64,000 nt of DNA from Vibrio navarrensis (GTDB lineage: Bacteria; Pseudomonadota; Gammaproteobacteria; Enterobacterales; Vibrionaceae), in assembly GCF_015767675.1 (NCBI RefSeq), contig NZ_CP065217.1, positions 1,302,001 through 1,366,000 on the forward strand, written 5' to 3'. This document shows positions 27,299 through 36,820 of this stretch, piece by piece. The notes beneath the pieces were generated by a model, which had not been told where the DNA came from, did not search any database, and worked only from the letters and a program-made list of their open reading frames with translations. The translations under genes were made by a program, and so were the position numbers. How positions within the stretch are numbered: position 1 is the first letter of the stretch; each line of letters begins with the position of its first letter.

Positions 27299-28012
27299 CT
27301 AAAGCCAGAACTCACCGACGGCGCTTTGCGCGTCGTAGTGATGGGCAAATTGCGCTTGTAATAGTTCAGCGGTGGCGATGGCATCGGTCAGTGCGTGATG
27401 AGCGCTATAGTCAGGCAAACCATAGCGTCGTCGAGTCTGGGCAAGACGCAGCGAAGGCAGTTTGACGCCTTTTAAGCGCCGCCACCATCCGCCCTTGGTT
27501 TGGCTAAGATAATCTGATTCGAGCTGTAATGTGTCCAGCAGCGGAAACTCGATTCCTTCAGCGATACGCTGTCTTAATGCGGCATCAAAGAAATCGCGCT
27601 CAATATGGCGATAATGAACCACCACCACTTTTCCGGCTAACTGTTGTAATACTTCGTCAAGAATCGTCTCGAGATCCGGTGCATGCTCAATATCGCTGTG
27701 GGTAATGCGATGAATGACGATCGACTCTTCGCTGAGGTTTTGCCGTGGGCGAACGGTCCAATGATGGGCTTGGTTTAAGTAGATGCGCTGCAGATCAAAC
27801 GGCACCAAGCCAATCGAGAGAATATCATCGCTGCGCGCGTCTAATCCGGTGGTTTCAAAGTCCAACGCCACCATCTCAAGCTCATTGATGGGGGTGCAAG
27901 CGAGTGGCAGTGGTTGAGCATAGAAGCGTTGCAAGCGAGCATCCTGCACACGCTGGCATTTTTGGGCAAATTTTTGCTGCCATTCAAGGGGAGCAGGTTT
28001 AAATAACGACAT
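27299..28012 (-). CDS. DnaQ-like 3'-5' exonuclease
   Basis: A 237-residue protein of the DEDDh exonuclease family related to the DNA polymerase III epsilon subunit. ExoI is LDFETTGLD, ExoII is VVHYRHIERDFFD and ExoIII is HHALTDAIATAEL. It is not the replicative DnaQ (different N-terminus, MSLFKPAPLEWQQKFAQKCQ). It lies eight bases downstream of the cNMP/CBS gene with AAGGGAAAAT before its start, so the two are co-transcribed. The pairing recurs in many proteobacteria, often near acetate-metabolism genes; its meaning is unknown. Confidence 0.9.
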   Translation of the reverse strand: MSLFKPAPLEWQQKFAQKCQRVQDARLQRFYAQPLPLACTPINELEMVALDFETTGLDARSDDILSIGLVPFDLQRIYLNQAHHWTVRPRQNLSEESIVIHRITHSDIEHAPDLETILDEVLQQLAGKVVVVHYRHIERDFFDAALRQRIAEGIEFPLLDTLQLESDYLSQTKGGWWRRLKGVKLPSLRLAQTRRRYGLPDYSAHHALTDAIATAELLQAQFAHHYDAQSAVGEFWL

Positions 28013-28020
28013 ATTTTCCC

Positions 28021-29904
28021 TTATTTAAAACTGTTGCCAGCTTGATAGCGAAACTTCAGGAAGTTCTGCGCATTGCTTAGGATCTGAAAGGCATCTTTGA
28101 GCGTTCTTCGTTCAAAATCCGACAGGTTTTCGGGTTCGATATTGTTATCAGCTTCAATACCGTTTTGCACATCCACGGCCTGATGGCGGATGCGCACCAT
28201 AGAGATAAATTCCAACGCATCTTTGAGGTTTTGTGCGCGCCCTTTAGGCAGAATTCCGGCATCAATCACATCGTCGAGCCTCTCAAACGAGTTTCTGGCA
28301 CTCGACCCAACCGCTAACGCATGGACGCGAATGAGATCGGCCAATGGCGCAGTGCCACGTCGTTTGAGGTTAATCGAGTTATTGTGACGGCCATCTTTCT
28401 CCATCACAAAATCTTTAAAAAAGCCTAATGGTGGCGTGCGATTCAGGGCATTACGCGCCAAACACGCGAGAAAACGGGGCGTCTGTTTGGCTTTGTTGAC
28501 GATAAAATCGGTCAATTGTGATGCCCATGCCAGCTCTCCATACACGCCATCCAAATCAAAGAAAATCGAGGCATTGAGCAGGGCTTTCGGGTTGGGGTCA
28601 TCAATCCAATCGGCAAAGCAATCACGCCACTGCGCACGTGTCATGCGCCAAATTGGGTTTGTCGCCATAATATCGCCAGTACAATATTTGTAGCCGCATT
28701 CGTTGAGCGCATCACACACCAGCTCGGCAAATTGGCTAAAGTAAGCGTCGTGTTTTTCGGCTCGGTAGTTGTCGGCAAGGATAATCGCGTTGTCTTGGTC
28801 GGTGACCAACAATTGCTCGTCGCGCCCCATAGAACCTAATGCGAGAAAACAGTAGTCAATCGGCGGTGGGCCGAGACGTTCTTCAGTTAACTCAATGATG
28901 CGCTGCTTGAAGCTACGGCCAATTACCGACATGGCACTGCCGACCATGTGTGAATTGGCATCTTCGTTGACTAATCGGACAAAGCTGTTTTTCACTTCTT
29001 GCGCCAGTTGAGCGAGATCCTCAAAGCTCTGCTGTTGAAAAATGCGGCTGACCAAGAGCAGCGAGCTCTGAGATTCATAACGGACAATATCCGTCGCTTC
29101 GACAATACCGAGTGGTTTTTTCCCCCGCATGATAGGCAGATGGTGCACATTGTGCCTGAGCATGGTCAGCATGGCTTCATAGACATAGGCGTTGTGATCC
29201 AATGAGATCACTTGGTCTGTCATGACACTACCTACCGCATCTTGCGGTGATTTCCCCTGAGCCAACACGCGGGTGCACAAATCGCGGTCTGTGATGATAC
29301 CGACCACGGGCGCTGGTGAGGCAGAGGCTTGGGCCTTTGAATCTAACACCAGCAGGGAAGAGACGTGTTCATTGGCCATCATCTCTGCGGCGCTTTGGAT
29401 CGACTGAGTGCTCTCAATGGTTGGTGCATCACGGGTCAGCAAGGTACGAACTTTCGAGGTCGTGAGGTCGTTCGCTTCTTTGGTTTCAAGTACCGCTTGG
29501 CGCAATCGGATGCTCTTTTCCACCTCAACAAAGTCCGCGAAGGAATCAAAGTGGTCGTAGAGCGATTGGAAAATGGTTTCTGGAATGCAATAGAGCAGCG
29601 AATCTTCCACCGCTGTGACGGGAAATTTGACTCGGTTGTTGGTGAGCAACGCCATTTGACCAAACAGGGCGCCTTCGTCTAAACGGTTGTAAAGCTCGCC
29701 TTTGCGGCGGTACACTTCAACCACGCCACTGCGCAGCATAAAAAGGTCATGAATTTCATCACCACTGCGAATGATAGGTGTATCTTTTCGGTAATAAGAA
29801 ATCTCGATGTGTTGGGTGACGTTGAGTAGTGTCTCTTCAGGGAGCTCACTAAACGGTGCGTGTTGCGAGAGGAAGTTAAGAATCTCGGTGAATTCAGCAT
29901 CCAT
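28021..29904 (-). CDS. cNMP-binding/CBS/DUF294 nucleotidyltransferase-like protein
   Basis: A 627-residue multi-domain protein. In order: a cyclic-nucleotide-binding domain (about 10-125), two CBS domains (about 160-285: MANEHVSSLLVLDS, GIITDRDLCTRVLAQGKSPQ, GIVEATDIVRYES), a nucleotidyltransferase-like domain with LGSMGRDEQLLVTDQDNAII (GS...D-x-D pattern as in GlnD) and the DUF294 C-terminal domain. It may modify a protein or signal in response to cyclic and adenine nucleotides; no target is known to me. The ATG at 29904 is chosen because AAAAGG precedes it; an upstream TTG adds two residues. Confidence 0.9.
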   Translation of the reverse strand: MDAEFTEILNFLSQHAPFSELPEETLLNVTQHIEISYYRKDTPIIRSGDEIHDLFMLRSGVVEVYRRKGELYNRLDEGALFGQMALLTNNRVKFPVTAVEDSLLYCIPETIFQSLYDHFDSFADFVEVEKSIRLRQAVLETKEANDLTTSKVRTLLTRDAPTIESTQSIQSAAEMMANEHVSSLLVLDSKAQASASPAPVVGIITDRDLCTRVLAQGKSPQDAVGSVMTDQVISLDHNAYVYEAMLTMLRHNVHHLPIMRGKKPLGIVEATDIVRYESQSSLLLVSRIFQQQSFEDLAQLAQEVKNSFVRLVNEDANSHMVGSAMSVIGRSFKQRIIELTEERLGPPPIDYCFLALGSMGRDEQLLVTDQDNAIILADNYRAEKHDAYFSQFAELVCDALNECGYKYCTGDIMATNPIWRMTRAQWRDCFADWIDDPNPKALLNASIFFDLDGVYGELAWASQLTDFIVNKAKQTPRFLACLARNALNRTPPLGFFKDFVMEKDGRHNNSINLKRRGTAPLADLIRVHALAVGSSARNSFERLDDVIDAGILPKGRAQNLKDALEFISMVRIRHQAVDVQNGIEADNNIEPENLSDFERRTLKDAFQILSNAQNFLKFRYQAGNSFK

Positions 29905-30128
29905 ATTCAAACCTTTTGGGTTTAGAGCCTATGGTGACCCGTAAACATTAACATGCAGGTGGACCGCTATCTTACCTCAATTGACAGCGATTTGCTGCTG
30001 CAATGGCTGAAAGGGAGCGACGTCTCGTCTTAAGAGTTTGTTTTGAAATAAGATTGTAAAGGTCAGACAAGAGCAACGATGGATTACCGCACCTTGGCTG
30101 AGAAATTACCAATGAAGAAGGATGTAGA

Positions 30129-30764
30129 ATGGTAAGACACAATGGTTTAGTGCTTTTGGTTGCCCTCAGTGGGTCTGGGTGGGCGCAGCAAAGTGACGAA
30201 CAGCTGACAGAGTCCAAACAAGTGTATCGCCACTTTTCTGCGGTGGCCGGTTCTGGCACGACAAACAAAGACTGGTTTAACGGAGCAAACGCGTCATTTT
30301 TTGAGTTGCGATTAAGTAAGCCACTGTTTTCTGGATGGCTGTTAGATGTGGACTACTCAGCGCAGTTTTTTCATCCTGATGATTCTACTTCGCGAGTTGA
30401 CCGATTACTCTTTTCTGGCGGTTATCACTATGACCTTACGGCGGCGTTAGATGTGTACTTACTTTACGGTATCGGCGCACTGCGCTATGAGCAGACAGAC
30501 AACAAAACCGATAAACTGCTCGATTCGCAATCCGATATGCTGCAAGGCGCAAAACTAGGGTTTAACTATCTGATTAACCGGGAAATGACGCTCACTTTGG
30601 AAGGCGAGTTTACCCGCAGTGACTGGGTGGATGAGGACAACATCAAACTGGCATTCAACTATCAATGGAATGACGTCTTTGGCACAGGCATTTTTTACAA
30701 ATATCGTGATGCAGGCAAAGACTATATCAACGAAGGTGGAATCAGCGCACGCGTGATCTACTAG
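30129..30764 (+). CDS. Outer-membrane beta-barrel protein of unknown function
   Basis: A 211-residue protein with a signal peptide (cleavage near GWA-QQ) and a repeated pattern of alternating hydrophobic residues typical of an 8-strand barrel: FFELRLSKPLFSGWLLDVDY, LLFSGGYHYDLTAALDVYLL, GAKLGFNYLINREMTLTLEG, NIKLAFNYQWNDVFGTGIFY, ending ISARVIY with a terminal aromatic residue as in outer-membrane proteins. AAGGA precedes the ATG. It is monocistronic and shares a bidirectional terminator with aspC. Ligand and role unknown. Confidence 0.8.
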   Translation: MVRHNGLVLLVALSGSGWAQQSDEQLTESKQVYRHFSAVAGSGTTNKDWFNGANASFFELRLSKPLFSGWLLDVDYSAQFFHPDDSTSRVDRLLFSGGYHYDLTAALDVYLLYGIGALRYEQTDNKTDKLLDSQSDMLQGAKLGFNYLINREMTLTLEGEFTRSDWVDEDNIKLAFNYQWNDVFGTGIFYKYRDAGKDYINEGGISARVIY

Positions 30765-30789
30765 CGTTTTACCCAGTGATTGAAAGTAA

Positions 30790-30820
30790 AAAGGCCGAGA
30801 AACTCGGCCTTTGCTTTTGC
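30790..30820. terminator. Bidirectional terminator between the barrel gene and aspC
   Basis: AAAGGCCGAG and CTCGGCCTTT are perfect 10-bp arms around AAA; T runs follow on the plus strand and, for aspC, on the minus strand. Confidence 0.9.
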
Positions 30821-30836
30821 ATCAGTTCGTAACTGA

Positions 30837-32027
30837 TTACAGCACTTGTGTAAGAGCTTTACACAGAGGGCCCATGTTCTCTTTGGTCATACCCGCTACG
30901 CTGATACGGCCAGAGCCGACGATGTAAATGGCAAATTCTTCTTTTAGGCGCGCTACTTGCTCTTTGTTTAGACCAGAGAAAGAGAACATGCCGTTTTGGC
31001 GTTCAATAAAGCTGAAATCGGCATCAACGCCTTCCGCTTTAAGCGTCGTCACGAACAGCTCACGCATCTCTTGAATGCGGTCACGCATTTCTGCCACTTC
31101 CGCTTCCCACTCAGCACGTAACGCGGCATCACTTAGAATGTACGTAACCACGGCGCTACCGTGCGCAGGTGGGTTAGAGTAGATAGAACGGATGATGGCT
31201 TTCACTTGAGAGAAGGCCGTTTCCGCAACGTCTTGGTTTTCAGCCACTAGGGTAAACGCACCCACACGCTCGTTGTACAGGCCAAAGTTCTTTGAGAAGG
31301 AACTGGCAACGAGGATCTCTTTGTTGTACTTAGCAAAAGTACGCAGACCTTGTGCATCTTCCTCGACACCTTTAGCAAAGCCTTGATAAGCGAAATCGAA
31401 CATCGGCAGCAGGCCTTTTTCAGCCACCAGTTTCGCCAGTACCTCCCACTCTTGTTCGGTTGGGTCGATACCTGTCGGGTTATGGCAGCATCCGTGAAGC
31501 AGCACCACATCACCAGCGCTGGCTTTTTCTAGATCCGCGACCATGGCAGCAAAGTCTTTGTCTTTAGTTTGCGCGTTGTAGTAGCTGTATTCCGTTGTTT
31601 CAAGGCCAGCGGCTTTAAACACACCGTGGTGGTTTGCCCAAGTTGGGTTGCTGATCCAGATCTTTACGTCGCCCAGTTGGCGTTTGATGAACTCGCCAGC
31701 CACACGCAATGCACCCGTACCACCCGGCGCTTGGGCGGTTTTAGCACGTAGAGAAGCGAGGATGTCTGAATTCTCACCGAAAAGTAGTTTCTGAACCGCT
31801 AGAGCGTATTCCGCGGTGCCTTCGATAGTCAGGTAAGACTTGGTTTTCTCGGTTTCAACTAAAGCAGCTTCTGCTTTTTTCACCGTTGCAAGAACAGGGG
31901 TTTCACCTTGTTCATTCTTATAAATACCAACACCAAGGTTAATTTTCCCCTGACGAGGGTCTTTTTTGAACTCTTCAGTCAGGCCAAGGATCGGGTCAGC
32001 CGGGGCGGCAACTACTTTTTCAAACAT
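30837..32027 (-). CDS. aspC: Aspartate aminotransferase
   Basis: A 396-residue PLP enzyme interconverting aspartate and 2-oxoglutarate with oxaloacetate and glutamate. It follows E. coli AspC along its whole length rather than TyrB (start [46 protein letters not shown]). The PLP lysine is in [19 protein letters not shown] and the substrate-binding arginine near the C-terminus in [12 protein letters not shown] start at the ATG at 32027 (GGATG upstream), which gives the family length; an in-frame ATG nine bases earlier is the alternative. Confidence 0.95.
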   Translation of the reverse strand: MFEKVVAAPADPILGLTEEFKKDPRQGKINLGVGIYKNEQGETPVLATVKKAEAALVETEKTKSYLTIEGTAEYALAVQKLLFGENSDILASLRAKTAQAPGGTGALRVAGEFIKRQLGDVKIWISNPTWANHHGVFKAAGLETTEYSYYNAQTKDKDFAAMVADLEKASAGDVVLLHGCCHNPTGIDPTEQEWEVLAKLVAEKGLLPMFDFAYQGFAKGVEEDAQGLRTFAKYNKEILVASSFSKNFGLYNERVGAFTLVAENQDVAETAFSQVKAIIRSIYSNPPAHGSAVVTYILSDAALRAEWEAEVAEMRDRIQEMRELFVTTLKAEGVDADFSFIERQNGMFSFSGLNKEQVARLKEEFAIYIVGSGRISVAGMTKENMGPLCKALTQVL

Positions 32028-32308
32028 AATCTTCATCCATGTTAAATCGAAGGGGTAGGTCTGTTTATGTTTCAGTGCTAAGGCGCAGAAGTCAATGAAA
32101 CATAATCAGACCCGCTCGTTTATCTGGAAACGCGTATGTCTGCGAGCATCTGGCAAAGTAGCAGCGAATGCTGACGAATAAGATTGGAGCAGACGGTGTA
32201 TATTTATACCTTTCTGCCAGATCAGTGACAACACCTAGTGGTAGGAAAAGTTAAAATAATTTTGATTTGATCGCGAAGTGTCAATGAATTGCGAATTTTC
32301 ATAATAAA
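32028..32308. other. aspC upstream region
   Basis: Together with the following terminator this makes a gap of about 330 bases between aspC and the HD-GYP gene. It should hold the aspC promoter. An imperfect 16-base palindrome, GGTGTATATTTATACC at 32195-32210, flanked by CAGA and TCTG, could be an operator. I see no gene. Confidence 0.5.
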
Positions 32309-32345
32309 ACACCTTGGAAACAGCGACTTTCCAAGGTGTAAAAAG
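32309..32345 (-). terminator. Rho-independent terminator of the HD-GYP gene
   Basis: ACACCTTGGAAA (32309-32320) and TTTCCAAGGTGT (32328-32339) are perfect 12-bp arms around a 7-base loop. On the minus strand the hairpin is followed by TTTATTATG, 20 bases past the gene's stop. Confidence 0.85.
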
Positions 32346-32361
32346 CAAACGACTGGTCTTA

Positions 32362-33813
32362 TCAGTCTTGACCATCTTTGTAGCGCGCCGCAATCGCGCA
32401 GAAATCTTGCTCTACGGCAAGAAAAGCGTCGACAACCTGCGGGTCAAAATGTTTTCCTCGTCCTTCGAGGATAATTTCTCGCGCTTTTTCATGGCTAAAT
32501 GCCGGTTTGTAAACCCGTTTGGAGATAAGTGCGTCATAAACATCAGCCAGTGCCATCAAACGTCCAGAGAGCGGGATCGCTGCACCGGAGAGTTGATTCG
32601 GGTACCCGGAACCATCCCATTTTTCATGGTGGGTGAGGGATATTTCCTTGGCGATTCGCAGAAAAGAGCTCGAACCCATACGTTTTTCAGCGATAGAGAG
32701 CGCATCTGCGCCGATCTGCGGGTGGCCTTTCATGATGGCAAACTCTTCATCGGTGAGCTTCCCGGGTTTGAGTAGCACGCTATCAGGAATGCCCACTTTA
32801 CCCACATCGTGTAACGGGGCGGATTTATATAACAGATCGATGTAATTGGGCGTAAGTAGCGATTGGTGTTGTGGGCTTTGTGCCAAAAAGGTGGCGAGTG
32901 CTCGCACATATTCTTGGGTGCGAATGATGTGCGCGCCTGTTTCGTTGTCCCGAGACTCAGCAAGTGCGGCTAGGCTGACGATGGCAACGTCGCGGGTGGT
33001 TTGCACTTCATCCTGCGCCGATTTTAAGCTGTCGAGCATTGTATTGGTGAGCGAGGCCATGGCACCCAGTTCGTTGTGCTCAAAAACCGGCAAGCGCTGG
33101 CTGATGTCGCCTTGCGTCACGAGTTGCAACTTACGCTCTTGGCTCAGTAGGACTTTTTTCATCAATTTGCTCCAAAGGAGCAAAATCGCAACGACATAGC
33201 CGCCAAGGACTAAGGCAAGATAGATAAACTCTTTGATAATACTGAGTTTTCCGCTGCCATTGAGCAATCGTTCTGGGTTATGCTCTAGCCAGAAAATATC
33301 TTTGACGGCCACCATGGTCAGCATGGCGGTTAATGCGCCGATTAAAATAATCATCATTACAATCAACTGTTTAACAATGGATTGTCGTTGTCCGGTCAGT
33401 TCCAACGGGTAGGTATTATCAGACGATAAAGTGTCGAATTGTTTGGTTTTAGATTCTAATTGCAATAAAAGGCCAGTAAAAAAGCCAAACAGCGTCATAC
33501 CGAACAACACCTTTAAATTGCTATCAATGGTGAAGTCGTAAGCGATGTTGTAGTAAAGGGCTAGTGGCAGGCTGCCTGAGAAAAACAATAGGGTATCAAG
33601 TTGGACCTGTTGCTGCTGGGTAACAAGTCGATGTTGAGCAAAAACAAAGTGGCGAATTACGGCCAATAACAGAAAAATTAGTGACACCTGTATCAGAATT
33701 TCCAGAGGTGAGAGCGTAGCTAGCATAGGGCATACTCTGCCACCATAGGTACCAAAGAGCACGGCTGCAAGTAAATAGAGCTTGAGCGTTAGAGACGCAT
33801 TGTAATCAGACAT
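32362..33813 (-). CDS. Membrane HD-GYP cyclic-di-GMP phosphodiesterase
   Basis: A 483-residue protein. The N-terminal about 220 residues hold several hydrophobic spans (about 10-25, 38-55, 73-92, 100-118, 150-168 and 195-214); a HAMP-like linker follows (LVTQGDISQRLPVFEHNELG). The C-terminal HD-GYP domain has H335-D336 in SAPLHDVGKVGIPD and the G-Y-P at 403-405 in HHEKWDGSGYP, the residues needed to hydrolyse cyclic-di-GMP. The ATG at 33813 (AAAAAGG upstream) is preferred over an upstream TTG. It is divergent from a chemoreceptor gene. Confidence 0.92.
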   Translation of the reverse strand: MSDYNASLTLKLYLLAAVLFGTYGGRVCPMLATLSPLEILIQVSLIFLLLAVIRHFVFAQHRLVTQQQQVQLDTLLFFSGSLPLALYYNIAYDFTIDSNLKVLFGMTLFGFFTGLLLQLESKTKQFDTLSSDNTYPLELTGQRQSIVKQLIVMMIILIGALTAMLTMVAVKDIFWLEHNPERLLNGSGKLSIIKEFIYLALVLGGYVVAILLLWSKLMKKVLLSQERKLQLVTQGDISQRLPVFEHNELGAMASLTNTMLDSLKSAQDEVQTTRDVAIVSLAALAESRDNETGAHIIRTQEYVRALATFLAQSPQHQSLLTPNYIDLLYKSAPLHDVGKVGIPDSVLLKPGKLTDEEFAIMKGHPQIGADALSIAEKRMGSSSFLRIAKEISLTHHEKWDGSGYPNQLSGAAIPLSGRLMALADVYDALISKRVYKPAFSHEKAREIILEGRGKHFDPQVVDAFLAVEQDFCAIAARYKDGQD

Positions 33814-34185
33814 AGTATGAGCCTTTTTCCAGATTTGAATGTGTCGATAGACGTCCAAATCACAGGTGAGTATGAAGCGTATGCAAAGCTAAATTTTAAA
33901 CCGAGTTGTTTCAACTCTTTGTTATCAATTGAAGTAATAAGTGTAGCCAATCAAGATCATGTTGCTTATTTCATTCTAAAAGGCTGAATATTTTATTGTT
34001 CCATTATCAAAATGGATAGGATTTTATGCGTCATAAACAGGCCTGATTTAGGACGCAATCTCTTGCAGTACGCATCAATGCTGATGGGAAGAAGATTTTT
34101 ACCAAATATGCAACAGCAATACTATATTTGTGGGAGGATTTGAGAGCCACTCAAGAATGATGCTCAAGCATGCTAAGGAAATAGT
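33814..34185. other. Divergent region between HD-GYP and chemoreceptor genes
   Basis: A 372-base AT-rich gap containing the promoters of both genes. A hairpin with short arms TGCGTC (34027-34032) and GACGCA (34052-34057) is visible. I see no gene. Confidence 0.5.
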
Positions 34186-36198
34186 ATGAAGATTAGAACT
34201 AAAATGGCACTGGGTTTTAGCTTGTCTGCAATATTGATTGCGGTGGCAGGTATCTACAGTATCAATAACATTCTTAAGCTAACTGATGAGATAAATTACG
34301 TTGTTGGTCCTGCCTGGGATACCGCTGATGGTGCAATGGAGGGAAGCATTGAAATCGAAGCAGAAATGCTGGCAGTTGGGCGCTATCTAGAAAGAACAAA
34401 CACTCAGGCGTTAGATGACATAAAAAAACACGCGGTTGCGGCGGATGAAGCGTTGGCCCGCATGAAAGCAGCAGGTTTATTGGCAGATAGTGATGCGCAC
34501 AGTTTAAACGAAATGTTATCGGCGTACCGCGTTAAGCGAGAGCAGTTAATTGAACATTATTCCCAATATCGCAGTGATAAGCGCCAATACGACCACCTCA
34601 CTTCAAGGCTCGTCGATTTGAGTGAAGAGATGGAGGAAATGGGGGATGGTGCCATGGAAAGTTTGCAATCGGACCCGACGCGAAAGCTGTTATGGAAAGG
34701 GGATCTGGAGGAGCTTTGGAAAGCTGCTGATGGCGGTATGGAATCGAGTATTGGATTGCTGTGGAAACTGTATAAAGTTCAGTTGTTTATTGAAAATGAA
34801 GGTGGTAACGACATAGTTTTACAAATTGAGCAGGCGAAGCAGTTTCAATTAGAAGCTAATCGGAATATGTTCTCGACGCCTTACTTTGATCATCCTGTGG
34901 AAAACGATCCGCAGAAGCGCACGTATCAGCAGGTTTACCAGTTGCTGAACAGTGAGCATAACCAATCGGTGGATGTCTTACTAACGAGCTATGTTTCCTA
35001 TCGAAACGCATTTCACGACTATCAAAATGCGGCGCAGGGTTTGATTGAACTCGTTTCTGATATTGAGGCGTTTGCTGACAGTACGGTTGAAAATGAAGTG
35101 TCAGGTATTGCTTCGTTAACTCATACGGCTTATTCAAAGACGTTAATACTTGTGGTGTTTTCATTTATCACATTGTTTGCAATAGCAATCTATTTGACTA
35201 AGCAAGTTACCTCCTCTACCACTCGTCTTCATCAACGAATTGATCGTTTGACTCATGGTGATGGGGACCTAACTCAGCGTCTAACACTTAACACAAGAGA
35301 CGAGTTTGAAGATATGGCTTTGAGTATCAACAGCTTACTCGACGTATGGCAAGGCCTTATCCAAAATACCGACCGTTCTATAGATTCAGTTTCTGCGACG
35401 ATTGCGCGTTTACAGCAAGGTGCAAAGTCGGCAGCTGATATCTATCGAGAACAACATGCCGGTACTCAACGTGTTATCGATTCAGTTAACCACCTGTTTG
35501 ACATAGGTGCGGAGGCTAATAAACACGCACAAGTATCAGCCGCATCCGTGGAGCTGATCAGCGAGAATTCTACTTCTGTTTTAAGCAAAATTAATCAGAC
35601 AGAACAAATGGTCAATGACTTAACAGACAAGGTCGTTTCGGGAAGTGATGTAATTCGATTTGTTCGTGAAGATGTTGAGAATATTGAAGAAACTTTAATT
35701 GAAATAAGTGGGATCGCTGAACAGACCAATTTATTGGCATTGAATGCGGCAATTGAAGCCGCTCGAGCCGGTGAGCAAGGGCGAGGTTTTGCTGTGGTGG
35801 CTGATGAGGTCCGTAATCTTGCGACAAGAACACAAGTTAGCACAAGTGTGATTCGAGAAAGGATAGCTAAGTTACAAGAGAGCGCGTCTCAGGCGGTTAA
35901 AGTCATGGAAAGCTCAAAAAGTCTTAGCGAGACAACGTTGAACACGACCCAAAGTTCATTGCTAAGTTTACGATCGGTTGCTGAAGAAATTGAGAAATTG
36001 AGAACGGTTAACGTGACGATGGCAGAGCAGATGTTGCAGCAGACTCAGATGGCGGACAGTATTTCAAGCAGTATCCAAACCATTGAATCCACGTCACAGG
36101 CGTCAGGACGGATTCTGGATGAGAACAGAACAATTGCTAGTGAGCTGGATCAATTGCAGAGAGAATTATCAGCAACAATTAAACGTTTTAAAGTGTAA
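34186..36198 (+). CDS. Methyl-accepting chemotaxis protein with long helical sensor domain
   Basis: A 670-residue chemoreceptor. Hydrophobic spans at about 10-28 and 318-338 enclose a roughly 290-residue periplasmic domain that looks entirely alpha-helical, the size of a helical bimodular (HBM) domain; two modules are hinted at by similar blocks [18 protein letters not shown] and [22 protein letters not shown] follows ([16 protein letters not shown]), then the signalling domain with [20 protein letters not shown]. The coding sequence looks richer in A and T than its neighbours, which may point to acquisition. No CheR-docking pentapeptide. Confidence 0.92.
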   Translation: MKIRTKMALGFSLSAILIAVAGIYSINNILKLTDEINYVVGPAWDTADGAMEGSIEIEAEMLAVGRYLERTNTQALDDIKKHAVAADEALARMKAAGLLADSDAHSLNEMLSAYRVKREQLIEHYSQYRSDKRQYDHLTSRLVDLSEEMEEMGDGAMESLQSDPTRKLLWKGDLEELWKAADGGMESSIGLLWKLYKVQLFIENEGGNDIVLQIEQAKQFQLEANRNMFSTPYFDHPVENDPQKRTYQQVYQLLNSEHNQSVDVLLTSYVSYRNAFHDYQNAAQGLIELVSDIEAFADSTVENEVSGIASLTHTAYSKTLILVVFSFITLFAIAIYLTKQVTSSTTRLHQRIDRLTHGDGDLTQRLTLNTRDEFEDMALSINSLLDVWQGLIQNTDRSIDSVSATIARLQQGAKSAADIYREQHAGTQRVIDSVNHLFDIGAEANKHAQVSAASVELISENSTSVLSKINQTEQMVNDLTDKVVSGSDVIRFVREDVENIEETLIEISGIAEQTNLLALNAAIEAARAGEQGRGFAVVADEVRNLATRTQVSTSVIRERIAKLQESASQAVKVMESSKSLSETTLNTTQSSLLSLRSVAEEIEKLRTVNVTMAEQMLQQTQMADSISSSIQTIESTSQASGRILDENRTIASELDQLQRELSATIKRFKV

Positions 36199-36210
36199 GT
36201 ATTGAAAACA

Positions 36211-36247
36211 GAAAGTAAACGCCAAGCCGGAGCTCGCGTTTACTTTC
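36211..36247 (+). terminator. Long hairpin after the chemoreceptor gene
   Basis: GAAAGTAAACGC and GCGTTTACTTTC are perfect 12-bp arms around 13 bases, 12 bases past the stop. No T tract follows on the plus strand, so it may protect the message end or act with another factor. It also lies 34 bases beyond the stop of the convergent small gene. Confidence 0.55.
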
Positions 36248-36281
36248 TGGTGGCCAAAAGCTCACTTCCACCAAGCGAGTA

Positions 36282-36581
36282 CTATTTTTTCAAGTCAAAC
36301 TCAGATTCGATTGCGTTGGTTTCTATCTCTGGGTTCTCAGCCAATTTTTTGCTCGCCCAATCATTGACTTGCTTTACAATGGCTTTGAGCGCGTGTGTTT
36401 TGGTCGCTTGAACACCGCTCTCTATTTCCAGCTTCTGTTTAGGGTGAGATCCTGTCGCATCTTCTGCAATATGCAGCCAATCTGGATGCCAGTAGTACGG
36501 CTGACCTGAAGGCGTGCTCCAGCTATGAACACCATTCGATTCGCCTTTGTATTGGATATCATCTGCGTTATATTTCTTCAT
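36282..36581 (-). CDS. Small conserved hypothetical protein
   Basis: A 99-residue soluble protein beginning MKKYNADDIQYKGESNG if the second ATG is used; the ATG at 36590 adds three residues but has its purine-rich AAAGAG directly against it. Trp and His are frequent (VHSWSTPSGQPYYWHPDWLH) and the C-terminus is an acidic helical stretch. I do not recognise a family. It is convergent with the chemoreceptor gene and divergent from the MocR-type regulator gene. Confidence 0.65.
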   Translation of the reverse strand: MKKYNADDIQYKGESNGVHSWSTPSGQPYYWHPDWLHIAEDATGSHPKQKLEIESGVQATKTHALKAIVKQVNDWASKKLAENPEIETNAIESEFDLKK

Positions 36582-36820
36582 GTTTTCCATCTCTTTGTTA
36601 AGGGACAGCTGTGCTTGCTGTCACGCAAATCTCAGTAAATGTAACAAAAGGATATAAAAATAACGTGAAGCTCATCTCGTTATTTTTAGGCTAGGTGACG
36701 TTAAACCTGCGTAGGTCTCAATTCAGCATTTTTCCCTCTCGATTTTGCGTCAGCTATGGAAAAATCACGCCTTATTCGCCAATGGGGCAACGTTTTAGCA
36801 CAAATCTACCTGAGGAAATT

